Shown here: one piece after another, positions 30,146 to 37,478 of the stretch | Position numbering within the stretch: the first letter of the stretch is position 1 | Layout of the letters: the number at the start of each line of letters is the position of its first letter | NCBI RefSeq assembly: GCF_900545205.1 | Contig: NZ_UQYC01000003.1 | Location: 1-46,663 of the forward strand | Direction: 5' to 3' | DNA length: 46,663 nucleotides | Origin: an uncultured Veillonella sp. | GTDB taxonomy: Bacteria; Bacillota; Negativicutes; Veillonellales; Veillonellaceae | Position numbers and translations under genes: made by a program | The notes under the pieces: generated by a model | The model's input: the letters and a program-made list of their open reading frames with translations, nothing else | The model's database searches: none | Told to the model about the DNA's origin: nothing

Positions 30146-30236
30146 GTAAGTACTACACTAACTAAACTAACAACCTGTAAGTACAGATTTAAATTAAACA
30201 TACCTGTAAGTACAATATAATCTTACAGTAAGTACT
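30146..30236 (+). repeat. Mini-hairpins with AAGT loops (rbr 3' part)
   Basis: Four further units lie between the rbr stop and its terminator: 30146-30153 (GT/AC), 30175-30186 (CTGT/ACAG), 30205-30214 (TGT/ACA) and 30227-30236 (AGT/ACT). The sequence CTGTAAGTAC recurs three times. They match the units of the leader, so a single transcript carries them on both sides of the gene. Confidence 0.65.
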
Positions 30237-30251
30237 AACAACTTCCTTAAC

Positions 30252-30283
30252 AAAAAGACGATGACTTAGGTCATCGTCTTTTT
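30252..30283 (+). terminator. Terminator after rubrerythrin (bidirectional)
   Basis: AAAAAGACGATGAC (30252-30265) pairs perfectly with GTCATCGTCTTTTT (30270-30283), loop TTAG. It suits both rbr and the converging thiamin operon. Confidence 0.95.
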
Positions 30284-30304
30284 TTGTGTTCTATTCGCTA
30301 TTAA

Positions 30305-30326
30305 GGTTGTGTTTTGGTTGTGTTTT
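30305..30326. repeat. 11-base tandem duplication
   Basis: GGTTGTGTTTT is present twice in a row (30305-30315 and 30316-30326), between the rbr terminator and the end of the thiM-thiE gene. It could be a slipped-strand duplication; no role is seen. Confidence 0.7.
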
Positions 30327-30336
30327 GTAAGAGCAA

Positions 30337-31854
30337 CTATTTAGTACTATCTACTAAATGCTTAAACTGTTGTACCGCCTCATAAGGGTTATCTGCATGA
30401 GCAATAGCAGATATGATGGCAACACCACAAGCTCCTGCTTCCAGTATAGGCTTCGCATTGTCTAAAGTAATTCCCCCAATACCAACACATGGTAAGGTCA
30501 AGCCTTCTGCCTGTAGTTCAGCGACACGCTCCGGTCCACATGGCTCTTGTGCATCAGGTTTACTACTTGTAGCATACATAGGACCTACACCTACACAGTC
30601 AGCATAGAATATATCAGTCTTATGAAGTTCCTCTACGGAATGAATAGAGATGCCAACCACCTTATGGCCTACAAGATCACGAACTGCTTCTAGGCTCATA
30701 TCCTCTTGCCCTACGTGAACGCCATCAGCATTAACAGCTACTGCTAAGTCTACATCATCGTTGATAATATAGAGTACGTTGTATTTGGCACAGATTTGTT
30801 TTAACTGTTGGGCTAACTCTAGTTTCTGTTGCCCCACTAAGGTACCTACGCCCTTTTCTCTAAATTGGAAACAAGTCACACCGCCGCGACAAGCGTCCTC
30901 TACGATAGAGAGCAAACGATGTTCATTCAGTTCCACATCTTGTGTACCACTGATGAAATAAACTTGTAATTGATCTGGCACAACTACAGGGCGTATACGA
31001 TTTTCAGACATAAGCACCGCATCATCCAGTGTATATAAACTATCCATAAAGGCTATACTAAAGCTACCAGGTTGTACGCCACTTACCTGCACTGCACTTT
31101 CACCAGCTAAACCATAGTAAGCCAATGCATAGGCGAGAAACTCACCGATAGATAGTCTGTTTTTACATGGATAATAAGCGCTGAAGAAAGCCGCCAATAC
31201 AGCCCCTAATAGACAACCCGTACCCGTTACAGCCGTCATAATAGAGTGTCCGTGTGGCACTGCAAATACTCGAGTTCCATCGGACACATAATCCTCTTCA
31301 CCAGTAGCTACAACAGGGCAGTTAATAAGGCGCGCCAGACTATATACGACAACAGCACTATCCTCGACCTGTCCTCCATCTACACCTTTACCGTTAGTGG
31401 AAGTATCTGCCTGATTATTAGGACTTAAAGCATCGTAGATAGCTTTAATTTCGCTTTGATTACCTCTCAATAATGAGATGTCACCAGTCTTAATCAAGTC
31501 TAACACCACAGATAAACGATAAGCCCCCGCATGACAACCTACAGGATCTAAAACGATAGGAACCTCATGTTTCTTCGCCAGCACTATGGCATCTTTATAG
31601 TAACTAACCTTATCTGGCGTAAGCGTTCCAATATTGATGAGTAAAGCCGATGCATGAACGATGAGGTCTTTTAAATCTTCACTGCATTCGCTCATCACAG
31701 GCGATGCACCAATGGCTAGTAAACCATTGGCCGTAAAGGTACGTACCACATCATTAGTAATGCAAATAACAAGAGGATTTCTCTGACGCAAGGTCTCTAA
31801 TATATTTAGTTCAGGCCAAGTTCGGCCTTTCATATAAGGGTTTTCATAGGTCAT
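30337..31854 (-). CDS. thiM-thiE: Fused hydroxyethylthiazole kinase and thiamin-phosphate synthase
   Basis: A 505-residue bifunctional protein. The N-terminal part (about 1-275) is ThiM, which phosphorylates hydroxyethylthiazole: ICITNDVVRTFTANGLLAIG, VPIVLDPVGCHAGAYR, LLRGNQSEIKAIY and the kinase end TAVTGTGCLLGAVLAAF. The C-terminal part (about 293-505) is ThiE, which joins HMP-PP to thiazole phosphate: TCFQFREKGVGTLVGQQ, NVLYIINDDVDLAVAVNADG, VHVGQEDMSLEAVRDLVG, VGPMYATSSKPDA and VGIGGITLDNAKPIL. The connecting segment is about 15-20 residues. ThiM and ThiE are usually separate proteins. The start has AGGAG eight bases before it. It is the last gene of the thiW-thiD-thiME operon. Confidence 0.93.
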   Translation of the reverse strand: MTYENPYMKGRTWPELNILETLRQRNPLVICITNDVVRTFTANGLLAIGASPVMSECSEDLKDLIVHASALLINIGTLTPDKVSYYKDAIVLAKKHEVPIVLDPVGCHAGAYRLSVVLDLIKTGDISLLRGNQSEIKAIYDALSPNNQADTSTNGKGVDGGQVEDSAVVVYSLARLINCPVVATGEEDYVSDGTRVFAVPHGHSIMTAVTGTGCLLGAVLAAFFSAYYPCKNRLSIGEFLAYALAYYGLAGESAVQVSGVQPGSFSIAFMDSLYTLDDAVLMSENRIRPVVVPDQLQVYFISGTQDVELNEHRLLSIVEDACRGGVTCFQFREKGVGTLVGQQKLELAQQLKQICAKYNVLYIINDDVDLAVAVNADGVHVGQEDMSLEAVRDLVGHKVVGISIHSVEELHKTDIFYADCVGVGPMYATSSKPDAQEPCGPERVAELQAEGLTLPCVGIGGITLDNAKPILEAGACGVAIISAIAHADNPYEAVQQFKHLVDSTK

Positions 31855-31867
31855 ACAAATATCTCCT

Positions 31868-32701
31868 CTAGTTATCTTTTAATAGCTCATCCATCGTTTC
31901 AGGTCCATTCGCCAATAAACCATAGGCCATATGATTAACAGGGCCACAGCCGTGTCCTAGCGCTGGATTGTGCTTAATAGCAAGAGCGATATAATTCTTC
32001 GCAATACCAATGGCATCCATTACGTCACGCCCTTTAGCGAGCTCCGCCGTAATAACGGCAGAGAAGGTACAGCCCGTACCATGCGTGTGCACCGTATCGT
32101 ATTTAGGGCTCGTCCACGTGCGTACACTACCATCTTTGGTGAAAGCATAATCTGTTGCATCTTCGCCGATGTGACCACCCTTAATGATTACCACTTTAGG
32201 GCCTAAGTCCTGTAAGATACGATTAGCCGCTGTTGTTATATCGCTTTCACAATTAATAGCCATGTCAGCTAAAACCTCAGCCTCACTGCGATTAGGGGTG
32301 ATAACCGTAGCGGTAGGAATGAGTTTAGATTTTAAGAAATTCACAGCCTCATCTGCTACAAGTCGGTCACCGCTGGTGGCAATCATAACAGGATCCATTA
32401 CGTACGGAATATCCTTGCTCACATAAGGATAAATGAGGTCCATCATTTCCGGTAAAGCAATCATGCCCGTCTTAACAGCTTGAGGAGGAATGTCAGAATA
32501 CACATCGTGTAACTGTTTCTCTATGCTTTCTAAGGATAGATGTTCTACGTGGTGAACGCCCGTTGTATTTTGGGCTACTACAGAGGTAACAATAGCCATA
32601 CCGTATACATTTCGGCTTTGGAAGGATTTCAAATCAGCCATAATGCCAGCACCACCGCTCGGGTCAGTACCAGCAATTGTTAGTGCAGTATGTAGTTTCA
32701 T
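31868..32701 (-). CDS. thiD: Hydroxymethylpyrimidine (phosphate) kinase
   Basis: A 277-residue ThiD of the ribokinase fold; it phosphorylates HMP and HMP-P on the way to thiamin. It starts HTALTIAGTDPSGGAGIMAD, with Asp and Gly of the HMP site, then GMAIVTSVVAQNTTGVH. VMDPVMIATSGDRLV and VITPNRSEAEVL follow. The ATP-site end is DTVHTHGTGCTFSAVITAEL, with the anion hole GTGCT. I take the ATG at 32701: GGAGG lies four bases in front of it, and it shares one base with the thiW stop (TAATG). Confidence 0.95.
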   Translation of the reverse strand: MKLHTALTIAGTDPSGGAGIMADLKSFQSRNVYGMAIVTSVVAQNTTGVHHVEHLSLESIEKQLHDVYSDIPPQAVKTGMIALPEMMDLIYPYVSKDIPYVMDPVMIATSGDRLVADEAVNFLKSKLIPTATVITPNRSEAEVLADMAINCESDITTAANRILQDLGPKVVIIKGGHIGEDATDYAFTKDGSVRTWTSPKYDTVHTHGTGCTFSAVITAELAKGRDVMDAIGIAKNYIALAIKHNPALGHGCGPVNHMAYGLLANGPETMDELLKDN

Positions 32702-33180
32702 TATGCCTCCTTGTGTAATAGATGACGACGAGATAAGATTTGTAATACTACGAAGCCTATGCAAGCACCTGCCACAGAGCTCATGGAGAAGGATGTAATC
32801 AAGGTCAATAACGCCAACGGTTTCCCTAATAGGAAGTTAGCAATGGGATAGCTCACAAGAGCACCAATGAGACCTGTACCGATGATCTCACCTAGAGCTG
32901 CTGCCCAGATGGCATTGTATTTCTTATATAAATACGCAGATAGCCAAGCGCCAATCATGCTACCAGGAAAGGCCAATGGAGAGCCTAGTGCTAATACATT
33001 ACGTAAACAAGATGTACTAAAAGCAGCGCCTACGGAAAATCTCGGCCCAACTATAACGGCTAAGATCACATTAATCATATGTTGAAACGGAAAAATACGA
33101 GCCGGCCCAACGGGAATAGATGTTGTGGATAACACGACACCTAAGGCTACACATATGCTAGCAATAATCAGTTTTTTCAT
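32701..33180 (-). CDS. thiW: ThiW, substrate-binding part of an ECF transporter
   Basis: A 159-residue membrane protein of the ThiW family, the S component that gives a shared ECF transporter its substrate, probably a thiazole or other thiamin precursor. It has about five or six helices (LIIASICVALGVVLSTTSIP, INVILAVIVGPRFSVGAAFS). The P-A-R-I-F-P-F-Q-H-M segment (VGPARIFPFQHM) is the ThiW mark, followed by RNVLALGSPLAFPGSMIGA. No ECF module is in the window, so it would use one elsewhere. The ATG at 33180 is chosen since GGAGG lies four bases before it. It is the first gene under a TPP riboswitch. Confidence 0.9.
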   Translation of the reverse strand: MKKLIIASICVALGVVLSTTSIPVGPARIFPFQHMINVILAVIVGPRFSVGAAFSTSCLRNVLALGSPLAFPGSMIGAWLSAYLYKKYNAIWAAALGEIIGTGLIGALVSYPIANFLLGKPLALLTLITSFSMSSVAGACIGFVVLQILSRRHLLHKEA

Positions 33181-33201
33181 AATACCTCCAAATATATAAA
33201 A

Positions 33202-33231
33202 ACGAGACCACTCCAAATGGAATGGTCTCGT
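33202..33231 (-). terminator. Riboswitch-linked terminator before thiW
   Basis: ACGAGACCA (33202-33210) pairs with TGGTCTCGT (33223-33231), with TCC/GGA inside and one G-U pair. On the minus strand TTTTATA follows and then the thiW ribosome site. It lies between the TPP aptamer and thiW, so it probably is the expression platform. Confidence 0.88.
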
Positions 33232-33255
33232 AATAGTTTAGTATTATGTTTCACT

Positions 33256-33333
33256 CCACTTCCCTACGCCAGTATTATCCGGATCAGGTCTAGGGTTTTG
33301 AATGGTCAATCTCAGCAAAAGCACCCCTAGTGG
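33256..33333 (-). promoter_or_regulatory. TPP riboswitch aptamer upstream of thiW
   Basis: The minus strand carries the thi-box: TAGGGGTGC, then TTGCTGAGATTGACC, AAAACCCTAGACCTGATC, CGGATAATACTGGCG and TAGGGAAG. These match the conserved GGGGUGC, CUGAGA, ACCUGAUCNGGAUAAUNCNNGCGUAGGGAA of known TPP aptamers. CCACT/AGTGG closes P1. It should turn off thiW-thiD-thiME when TPP is bound. Confidence 0.95.
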
Positions 33334-33353
33334 CAATATATTTTTATACTCTA

Positions 33354-33382
33354 GTTATAACATTATTATACAATCCATGCAA
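33354..33382 (-). promoter_or_regulatory. Promoter of the thiW operon
   Basis: On the minus strand TTGCAT (33382-33377) and TATAAC (33359-33354) are 17 bases apart. Transcription would begin just ahead of the aptamer. Confidence 0.6.
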
Positions 33383-33390
33383 CAAAAGAA

Positions 33391-33419
33391 TTGACGGTTC
33401 ACTTATAGACGCCTATAAT
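33391..33419 (+). promoter_or_regulatory. Promoter of cytX
   Basis: TTGACG (33391-33396) and TATAAT (33414-33419) are 17 bases apart, a near-consensus sigma-A promoter. Its -35 is eight bases from the -35 of the divergent thiW promoter. Confidence 0.75.
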
Positions 33420-33427
33420 AAAGCCAT

Positions 33428-33512
33428 AACGGGGTGCTCACACGAGTGGGCTGAGAGTAAGCTAATGCTTTAACCCATAACCTGATTTGGATAATGCCAA
33501 CGTAGGGAACAT
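33428..33512 (+). promoter_or_regulatory. TPP riboswitch aptamer upstream of cytX
   Basis: The plus strand shows ACGGGGTGCTC, GGGCTGAGAGTAA, TTTAACCCATAACCTGATT, TGGATAATGCCAACGTAGG and GAACAT. All the TPP consensus blocks are present. It faces away from the thiW riboswitch. It should control the cytX transport gene. Confidence 0.95.
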
Positions 33513-33523
33513 AGAGGATTAAT

Positions 33524-33551
33524 AGCCGAGTTCCTGTGAACTCGGCTTTTT
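33524..33551 (+). terminator. Riboswitch-linked terminator before cytX
   Basis: AGCCGAGTTC (33524-33533) pairs perfectly with GAACTCGGCT (33538-33547), loop CTGT, followed by TTTT. The cytX ribosome site AGGAGG starts 18 bases later. Confidence 0.9.
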
Positions 33552-33577
33552 CTATGACTTCCTGGCTAGGAGGACGT

Positions 33578-34771
33578 ATGAAAGACACACACATTACACA
33601 ACCACAGTTCGCCATGATATGGTTTGGTGCCGCGCTATCCATAGCGGAGATTATGACGGGAACCTATCTGGCCCCCTTAGGGCTCACCCAAGGTTTATAT
33701 GCCATCATACTGGGGCATATCATCGGCGGTATATTGCTCTTTGGAGCTGGCCTCATTGGTGGACGCTTGCGACAAGGCAGTATGAATACTACCGCTTTCA
33801 GCTTTGGCCGACTAGGGGCTAAAGGCTTTGCCTTTTTAAATATGCTACAACTCATTGGATGGACTAGCATCATGATCTACGATGCGATGCTCGCCTTACA
33901 AGAGCTAGCACCCCTATCGCCTATGATTTGGACCACAGCCATCGGAGCTCTCGTTATTCTATGGCTTTTCATCGGCCTCCACAATACAGGCTATATTCAA
34001 GCCATCGTATCTGTTCTATTACTAGGTCTCACCCTCTACATGGGCGCTCACATGATAGCTCAATGGCCTAGTGAAAGTAGCCTTATAGCTAGTGGAAATA
34101 TGAGTTTTATAGCAGCTCTTGAACTATCTATTGCTATGCCATTATCTTGGTTGCCTCTCATCAGCGATTATACTCGTGAAAGTAAAAATCCTTTCTCCGC
34201 ATCACTAACAAGTGCTGCAGTTTACACAGTAACAAGTATTGTTATGTATACCTTAGGTCTTAGCGCCGCTATCTTTGGCGGTGGCGACTCCATCATTACC
34301 ATCATGATGAACGCAGGCCTCGGCCTTGCAGGACTTATCGTTATTATCTTCTCTACCGTTACTACAACCTTTATGGACGCTTACTCTGCAGGCGTATCTA
34401 GTACGACGATCTATAGCGGAGCCTCCAGTAAAGGCGTAGCCGTTATCGTAACTATCGTCGGCACCATTGCGGCTATCCTATATCCAATGGATGATATTAC
34501 AGACTTCCTATACCTCATTGGATCTGTATTTGCTCCAATGATTGCCATCCTATTAGCTGATTATTTTATCAATCATCAACAAGTACAAACACTATCGGCT
34601 TATCTAGTAAGAGGTCTCATTTGGACTGTATCCGTTGGCTTATACCACTATATGTTACATGGTGAAAGCACTATCGGTGCTACACTACCATCCTTTGCTA
34701 TGGCATTTATCGTTACCGCTATTGTGGGATTTATAAGTAAAACAGCGCATGCATCAACAGAAATTAAGTAA
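33578..34771 (+). CDS. cytX: CytX-type hydroxymethylpyrimidine permease
   Basis: A 397-residue NCS1-family permease. CytX is the thiamin-linked group, proposed to import hydroxymethylpyrimidine. About 11-12 helices are seen. The N-terminus TQPQFAMIWFGAALSIAEIM is the CytX start, and GTYLAPLGLTQGLYAIILGH follows; ELSIAMPLSWLPLISDYTRE is in the middle. TVTTTFMDAYSAGVSS is the substrate-side helix of NCS1. The ATG at 33578 follows AGGAGGACGT; a longer in-frame start at 33536 would lie inside the terminator. Its own TPP riboswitch supports the substrate. Confidence 0.9.
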   Translation: MKDTHITQPQFAMIWFGAALSIAEIMTGTYLAPLGLTQGLYAIILGHIIGGILLFGAGLIGGRLRQGSMNTTAFSFGRLGAKGFAFLNMLQLIGWTSIMIYDAMLALQELAPLSPMIWTTAIGALVILWLFIGLHNTGYIQAIVSVLLLGLTLYMGAHMIAQWPSESSLIASGNMSFIAALELSIAMPLSWLPLISDYTRESKNPFSASLTSAAVYTVTSIVMYTLGLSAAIFGGGDSIITIMMNAGLGLAGLIVIIFSTVTTTFMDAYSAGVSSTTIYSGASSKGVAVIVTIVGTIAAILYPMDDITDFLYLIGSVFAPMIAILLADYFINHQQVQTLSAYLVRGLIWTVSVGLYHYMLHGESTIGATLPSFAMAFIVTAIVGFISKTAHASTEIK

Positions 34772-34855
34772 CATTAGCAAATAACATCTATTATAAACGT
34801 ACTAATTCAATACTAAAGATAAGGCTAAATACACTGCTATCAACTATCTAAAAAG

Positions 34856-34898
34856 AAAACACCTTCACAATCCACTAGTAGGATTATGAAGGTGTTTT
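34856..34898. terminator. Bidirectional terminator between cytX and modC
   Basis: AAAACACCTTCA (34856-34867) pairs with TGAAGGTGTTTT (34887-34898), with ATCC/GGAT inside. A-run and T-run flank it, so it can end both converging transcripts. The gap 34772-34855 has nothing else. Confidence 0.9.
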
Positions 34899-34919
34899 TT
34901 ATTATCTTAAATTTTACAG

Positions 34920-35549
34920 TTATTCAGATATCGTAATGAGCCCGTTTTCACAGGTCCAATGTCTATCCCCTACAGCTTCTACTTCGCTTTCATCATGTGT
35001 CACCCATACGCAAGGTACATCCCATTCTCGAATGATGGAAACGAGGTCTTCACGCACTTGTTTTCGTAAGTTCCAATCAAGTGCAGATAAAGGCTCATCA
35101 AGGAGCAGAATAGTCGGTTTTGAGTAGAGCGCACGGCCTAGTGCAACCCGCTGTTGCTCACCACCAGATAAGCTACCAGCCTTGGTATTACGATATTTCT
35201 CCAAACCCAAACGTTGTAACAATGTATCACACATGTCAGGGGTGCCTCGTTTGCTATAGGTAATATTATGTTCTACAGACAAATGAGGAAATACAATATT
35301 GCCTTGCGGCATATAGCCTACTTGCCGTTTTTGAGCAGGCACCCATATCTTTTTACCTCGATCAACCCACGTCGTATCATCATATCGAATACTACCAGTG
35401 GTTGGTTTTACGAGCCCTGCAATACATTTGATAAAGGTACTTTTACCACTACCAGATTGACCAGTCAGAACAGTAATTCCAGAAGGAAGCACCCCATCAG
35501 CTTTCACAGTCACAGAAGGTCTAGCTACAGTAAAGGAAAATGTAATCAT
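34920..35549 (-). CDS. modC: Molybdate ABC transporter ATPase ModC (short)
   Basis: A 209-residue ABC ATPase that powers molybdate import. Walker A is LTGQSGSGKSTFIKCIAGLV; Q-loop VGYMPQGNIVFPHLSVEHNI; signature GSLSGGEQQRVALGRALYS; Walker B ILLLDEPLSALDWNLRK; H-loop WVTHDESEVEAVGD. The C-terminal MOP/TOBE domain of full ModC (about 350 residues) is missing, so it cannot bind molybdate by that domain. Its place right behind modB (eight-base gap) and modA makes the substrate likely. AGGAGGTTCT precedes the ATG at 35549. Confidence 0.88.
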   Translation of the reverse strand: MITFSFTVARPSVTVKADGVLPSGITVLTGQSGSGKSTFIKCIAGLVKPTTGSIRYDDTTWVDRGKKIWVPAQKRQVGYMPQGNIVFPHLSVEHNITYSKRGTPDMCDTLLQRLGLEKYRNTKAGSLSGGEQQRVALGRALYSKPTILLLDEPLSALDWNLRKQVREDLVSIIREWDVPCVWVTHDESEVEAVGDRHWTCENGLITISE

Positions 35550-35557
35550 AGAACCTC

Positions 35558-36226
35558 CTAGTTATTCTCTGTATGGCGGAACAAGGACCCCTTCGTAATG
35601 AGGTGAATGCCGCTCAACAATGCCAATGTAAGTACACAAATATATACAACAAGCTCAAAGGCATCCATGTACTGCCCTGCCTCTACGTAGGAGTAAATAG
35701 CTAACGGCATAGTACGGGTTACCTTCGGAATATTACCAGCGATTAAGATGGTAGCACCAAATTCCCCCATGGCACGGCAGAACGCCAAGATGCTACCTGT
35801 TAAAATACCTTTCCACGCAAGAGGCACAGATATGGTAAAGAATATACGCAATTCTGAAGCGCCCAATGTACGCGCTACATCCTCCATATTATGATCGACG
35901 GACTGCAAGGCAGAGCGCACTGTTTGATAAAATAGGGGGAATGCAATGACTGAAGATGCAACGACTGCACCAGAAGCGGCAAAAACTACACTCATACCGT
36001 GAGCTTCGAGCCACGCACCAAAAGCATATCCTGGAGTAAACACCATGAGAAGTGCAAAACCAACAACCACTGGTGGCAACACAAGGGGCAATGTAATTAG
36101 GGCATCTAAAATAGCCATACCGCCCCACTTACAACGATTCATCCAATAACAAGCACCTAAGCCTATAACAATAACGATGATAAGAGCAATGCTCGCCACC
36201 CATAAGGATAGCCAAAATGGACTCAT
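35558..36226 (-). CDS. modB: Molybdate ABC transporter permease ModB
   Basis: A 222-residue permease of the ModB family with five or six helices (WLSLWVASIALIIVIVIGLG, ILDALITLPLVLPPVVVGFA). The ATPase-coupling EAA loop reads DVARTLGASELRIFFTISVP and the end AFCRAMGEFGATILIAGNIP, which is characteristic of ModB/CysT-like permeases. I take the ATG at 36226 because GGGGG lies six bases before it. A terminator-like hairpin and 120 bases lie between it and modA, so its transcript may arise from a promoter of its own or by readthrough. Confidence 0.9.
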   Translation of the reverse strand: MSPFWLSLWVASIALIIVIVIGLGACYWMNRCKWGGMAILDALITLPLVLPPVVVGFALLMVFTPGYAFGAWLEAHGMSVVFAASGAVVASSVIAFPLFYQTVRSALQSVDHNMEDVARTLGASELRIFFTISVPLAWKGILTGSILAFCRAMGEFGATILIAGNIPKVTRTMPLAIYSYVEAGQYMDAFELVVYICVLTLALLSGIHLITKGSLFRHTENN

Positions 36227-36372
36227 GACACGCCCCCTTTCTATCAATAAGACTAAAATCAGTAATAATAAAAATACATCTAGTTTTAAAATGATTTACT
36301 TATTTGCATCATATAGCATATGAAAATGTATGTCTAACATATTCATAATAATATCTATATTGTATCATAAGA

Positions 36373-36399
36373 AAACGCTAGCCCTGAAAGCTAGCGTTT
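36373..36399 (-). terminator. Hairpin between modA and modB
   Basis: AAACGCTAGC (36373-36382) pairs perfectly with GCTAGCGTTT (36390-36399), followed on the minus strand by TCTTATG. It lies five bases after the modA stop. It may make modA more abundant than modBC. The gap 36227-36372 contains no gene and could hold a modB promoter. Confidence 0.75.
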
Positions 36400-36404
36400 A
36401 ACTC

Positions 36405-37193
36405 TTATTTAGAAGGAGAGAAACCGTATTTTTCTAATACTTTTTGGCCTTCTGGGCTCATTACATATTGGTAAAAGTCTTTTGCCAATGCGTTGTCATA
36501 TTTTTTAATGATACCGATTGGATAGATGACTGGATCATGGGAATCAGCCGGTGTTACAGCAGAAATTTGAACCGCATCACCTGCAGCAATAGCATCTGTT
36601 TTATAGATAAAGCCAGCATCACCAGCACCTTGGCTAATGGATGCTGTTACAGCTTTTACGTCTTTAGCATATACTACATTTGGTTCAACTTGTTCCCAAA
36701 CACCTAATTTTGTTAATACTTGTTTACCATAATTACCAGCTGGCACTGTTTCAGGATTACCTAAAACGATACGTTTAACAGAAGCAATTTGATTTAATTC
36801 AATTTTAGGTTGGCCTTTTGGAACTACAAGAACTAATTCATTAGTTACAAATGGTTTAACATCTGTTACAAGGTCTTTGTCTTGCAACATTTTCATATTC
36901 TTTTCGTCAGCAGAGATGAATAAGCTAGCTGGTGCGCCTTGTTCAATTTGTTGGCGCAATGTGCCAGAACCAGCAAAGTTAATAGCAATTTGGTCGTCTG
37001 ATAAGTTATGACTCTTTTTGTAGGACTCTGCCAATTCAGTAAGAGCACCTTTCAAGCTCGCTGCCGCTTGTACAGTAATCTTTTCAGATGTGCTTGGTTT
37101 AGCAGAATCTGCTGCTTTGTTTGTGTCACTACCACACCCCACTAACAAGGCCAGCATGAAAACGCTCATTAATACTAATAGAATTCGTTTCAT
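36405..37193 (-). CDS. modA: Molybdate-binding lipoprotein ModA
   Basis: A 262-residue periplasmic binding lipoprotein. The signal MKRILLVLMSVFMLALLVGC ends in a lipobox (LLVGC; Cys about residue 20). A Ser/Thr/Lys linker follows. The mature part is ModA: VQAAASLKGALTELAESYKK, FAGSGTLRQQIEQGAPASLF, SADEKNMKMLQDKDLV, LVLVVPKGQPKIEL and QGAGDAGFIYKTDAIAAGD, then MSPEGQKVLEKYGFSPSK. The Ser residues of the AAS and GSG loops bind the oxyanion. The ATG at 37193 has AGGAGG just before it. It is the first gene of modABC; the leader (37200-37262) shows some stem-forming sequences that I cannot assign. Confidence 0.93.
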   Translation of the reverse strand: MKRILLVLMSVFMLALLVGCGSDTNKAADSAKPSTSEKITVQAAASLKGALTELAESYKKSHNLSDDQIAINFAGSGTLRQQIEQGAPASLFISADEKNMKMLQDKDLVTDVKPFVTNELVLVVPKGQPKIELNQIASVKRIVLGNPETVPAGNYGKQVLTKLGVWEQVEPNVVYAKDVKAVTASISQGAGDAGFIYKTDAIAAGDAVQISAVTPADSHDPVIYPIGIIKKYDNALAKDFYQYVMSPEGQKVLEKYGFSPSK

Positions 37194-37199
37194 AATTCC

Positions 37200-37262
37200 T
37201 CCTGTGCATCCCTTTGGACTCCACACTGTGAAAGCTATGGTTACTCACCGTAGAGACACGTT
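37200..37262 (-). other. Possible structured leader of modA
   Basis: In the minus-strand leader CTACGGTGAGTAACCATAG can fold into a small hairpin and CTTTCAC...GTCCAAAG into another. I do not see a clear match to the molybdenum-cofactor (Moco) riboswitch. The rest of 37263-37478 is AT-rich; TATAAT (37295-37300, minus) may be the modA -10. Confidence 0.25.
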
Positions 37263-37478
37263 CAAAGAACAAACTAAATATACAATATATTCACATTATA
37301 CTATATATTTGTTAATTAATATGTATGTAAAAACTCACATTTTGCATATATATTTCTGATGAATACCATAAGAAATCATAATGGATAAAACTTTTAAGCC
37401 CCGAACAATACATACTATGGTATGATAATACTATACATTAAATCCATACTAAATTAATAAGAAACTCTAGGTGAGATA

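Noticed and set aside
29340..30236. CRISPR array at the rubrerythrin gene
   Set aside because: The repeated units are not identical direct repeats of 25-37 bases with spacers; they share only the AAGT loop, with changing complementary arms.
33536..33577. Longer N-terminus of CytX
   Set aside because: It would begin inside the riboswitch terminator. AGGAGG sits just before the ATG at 33578.
37200..37262. Moco riboswitch in front of modA
   Set aside because: Stems can be drawn, but the conserved Moco-motif blocks are not recognised; kept only as a possible structured leader.
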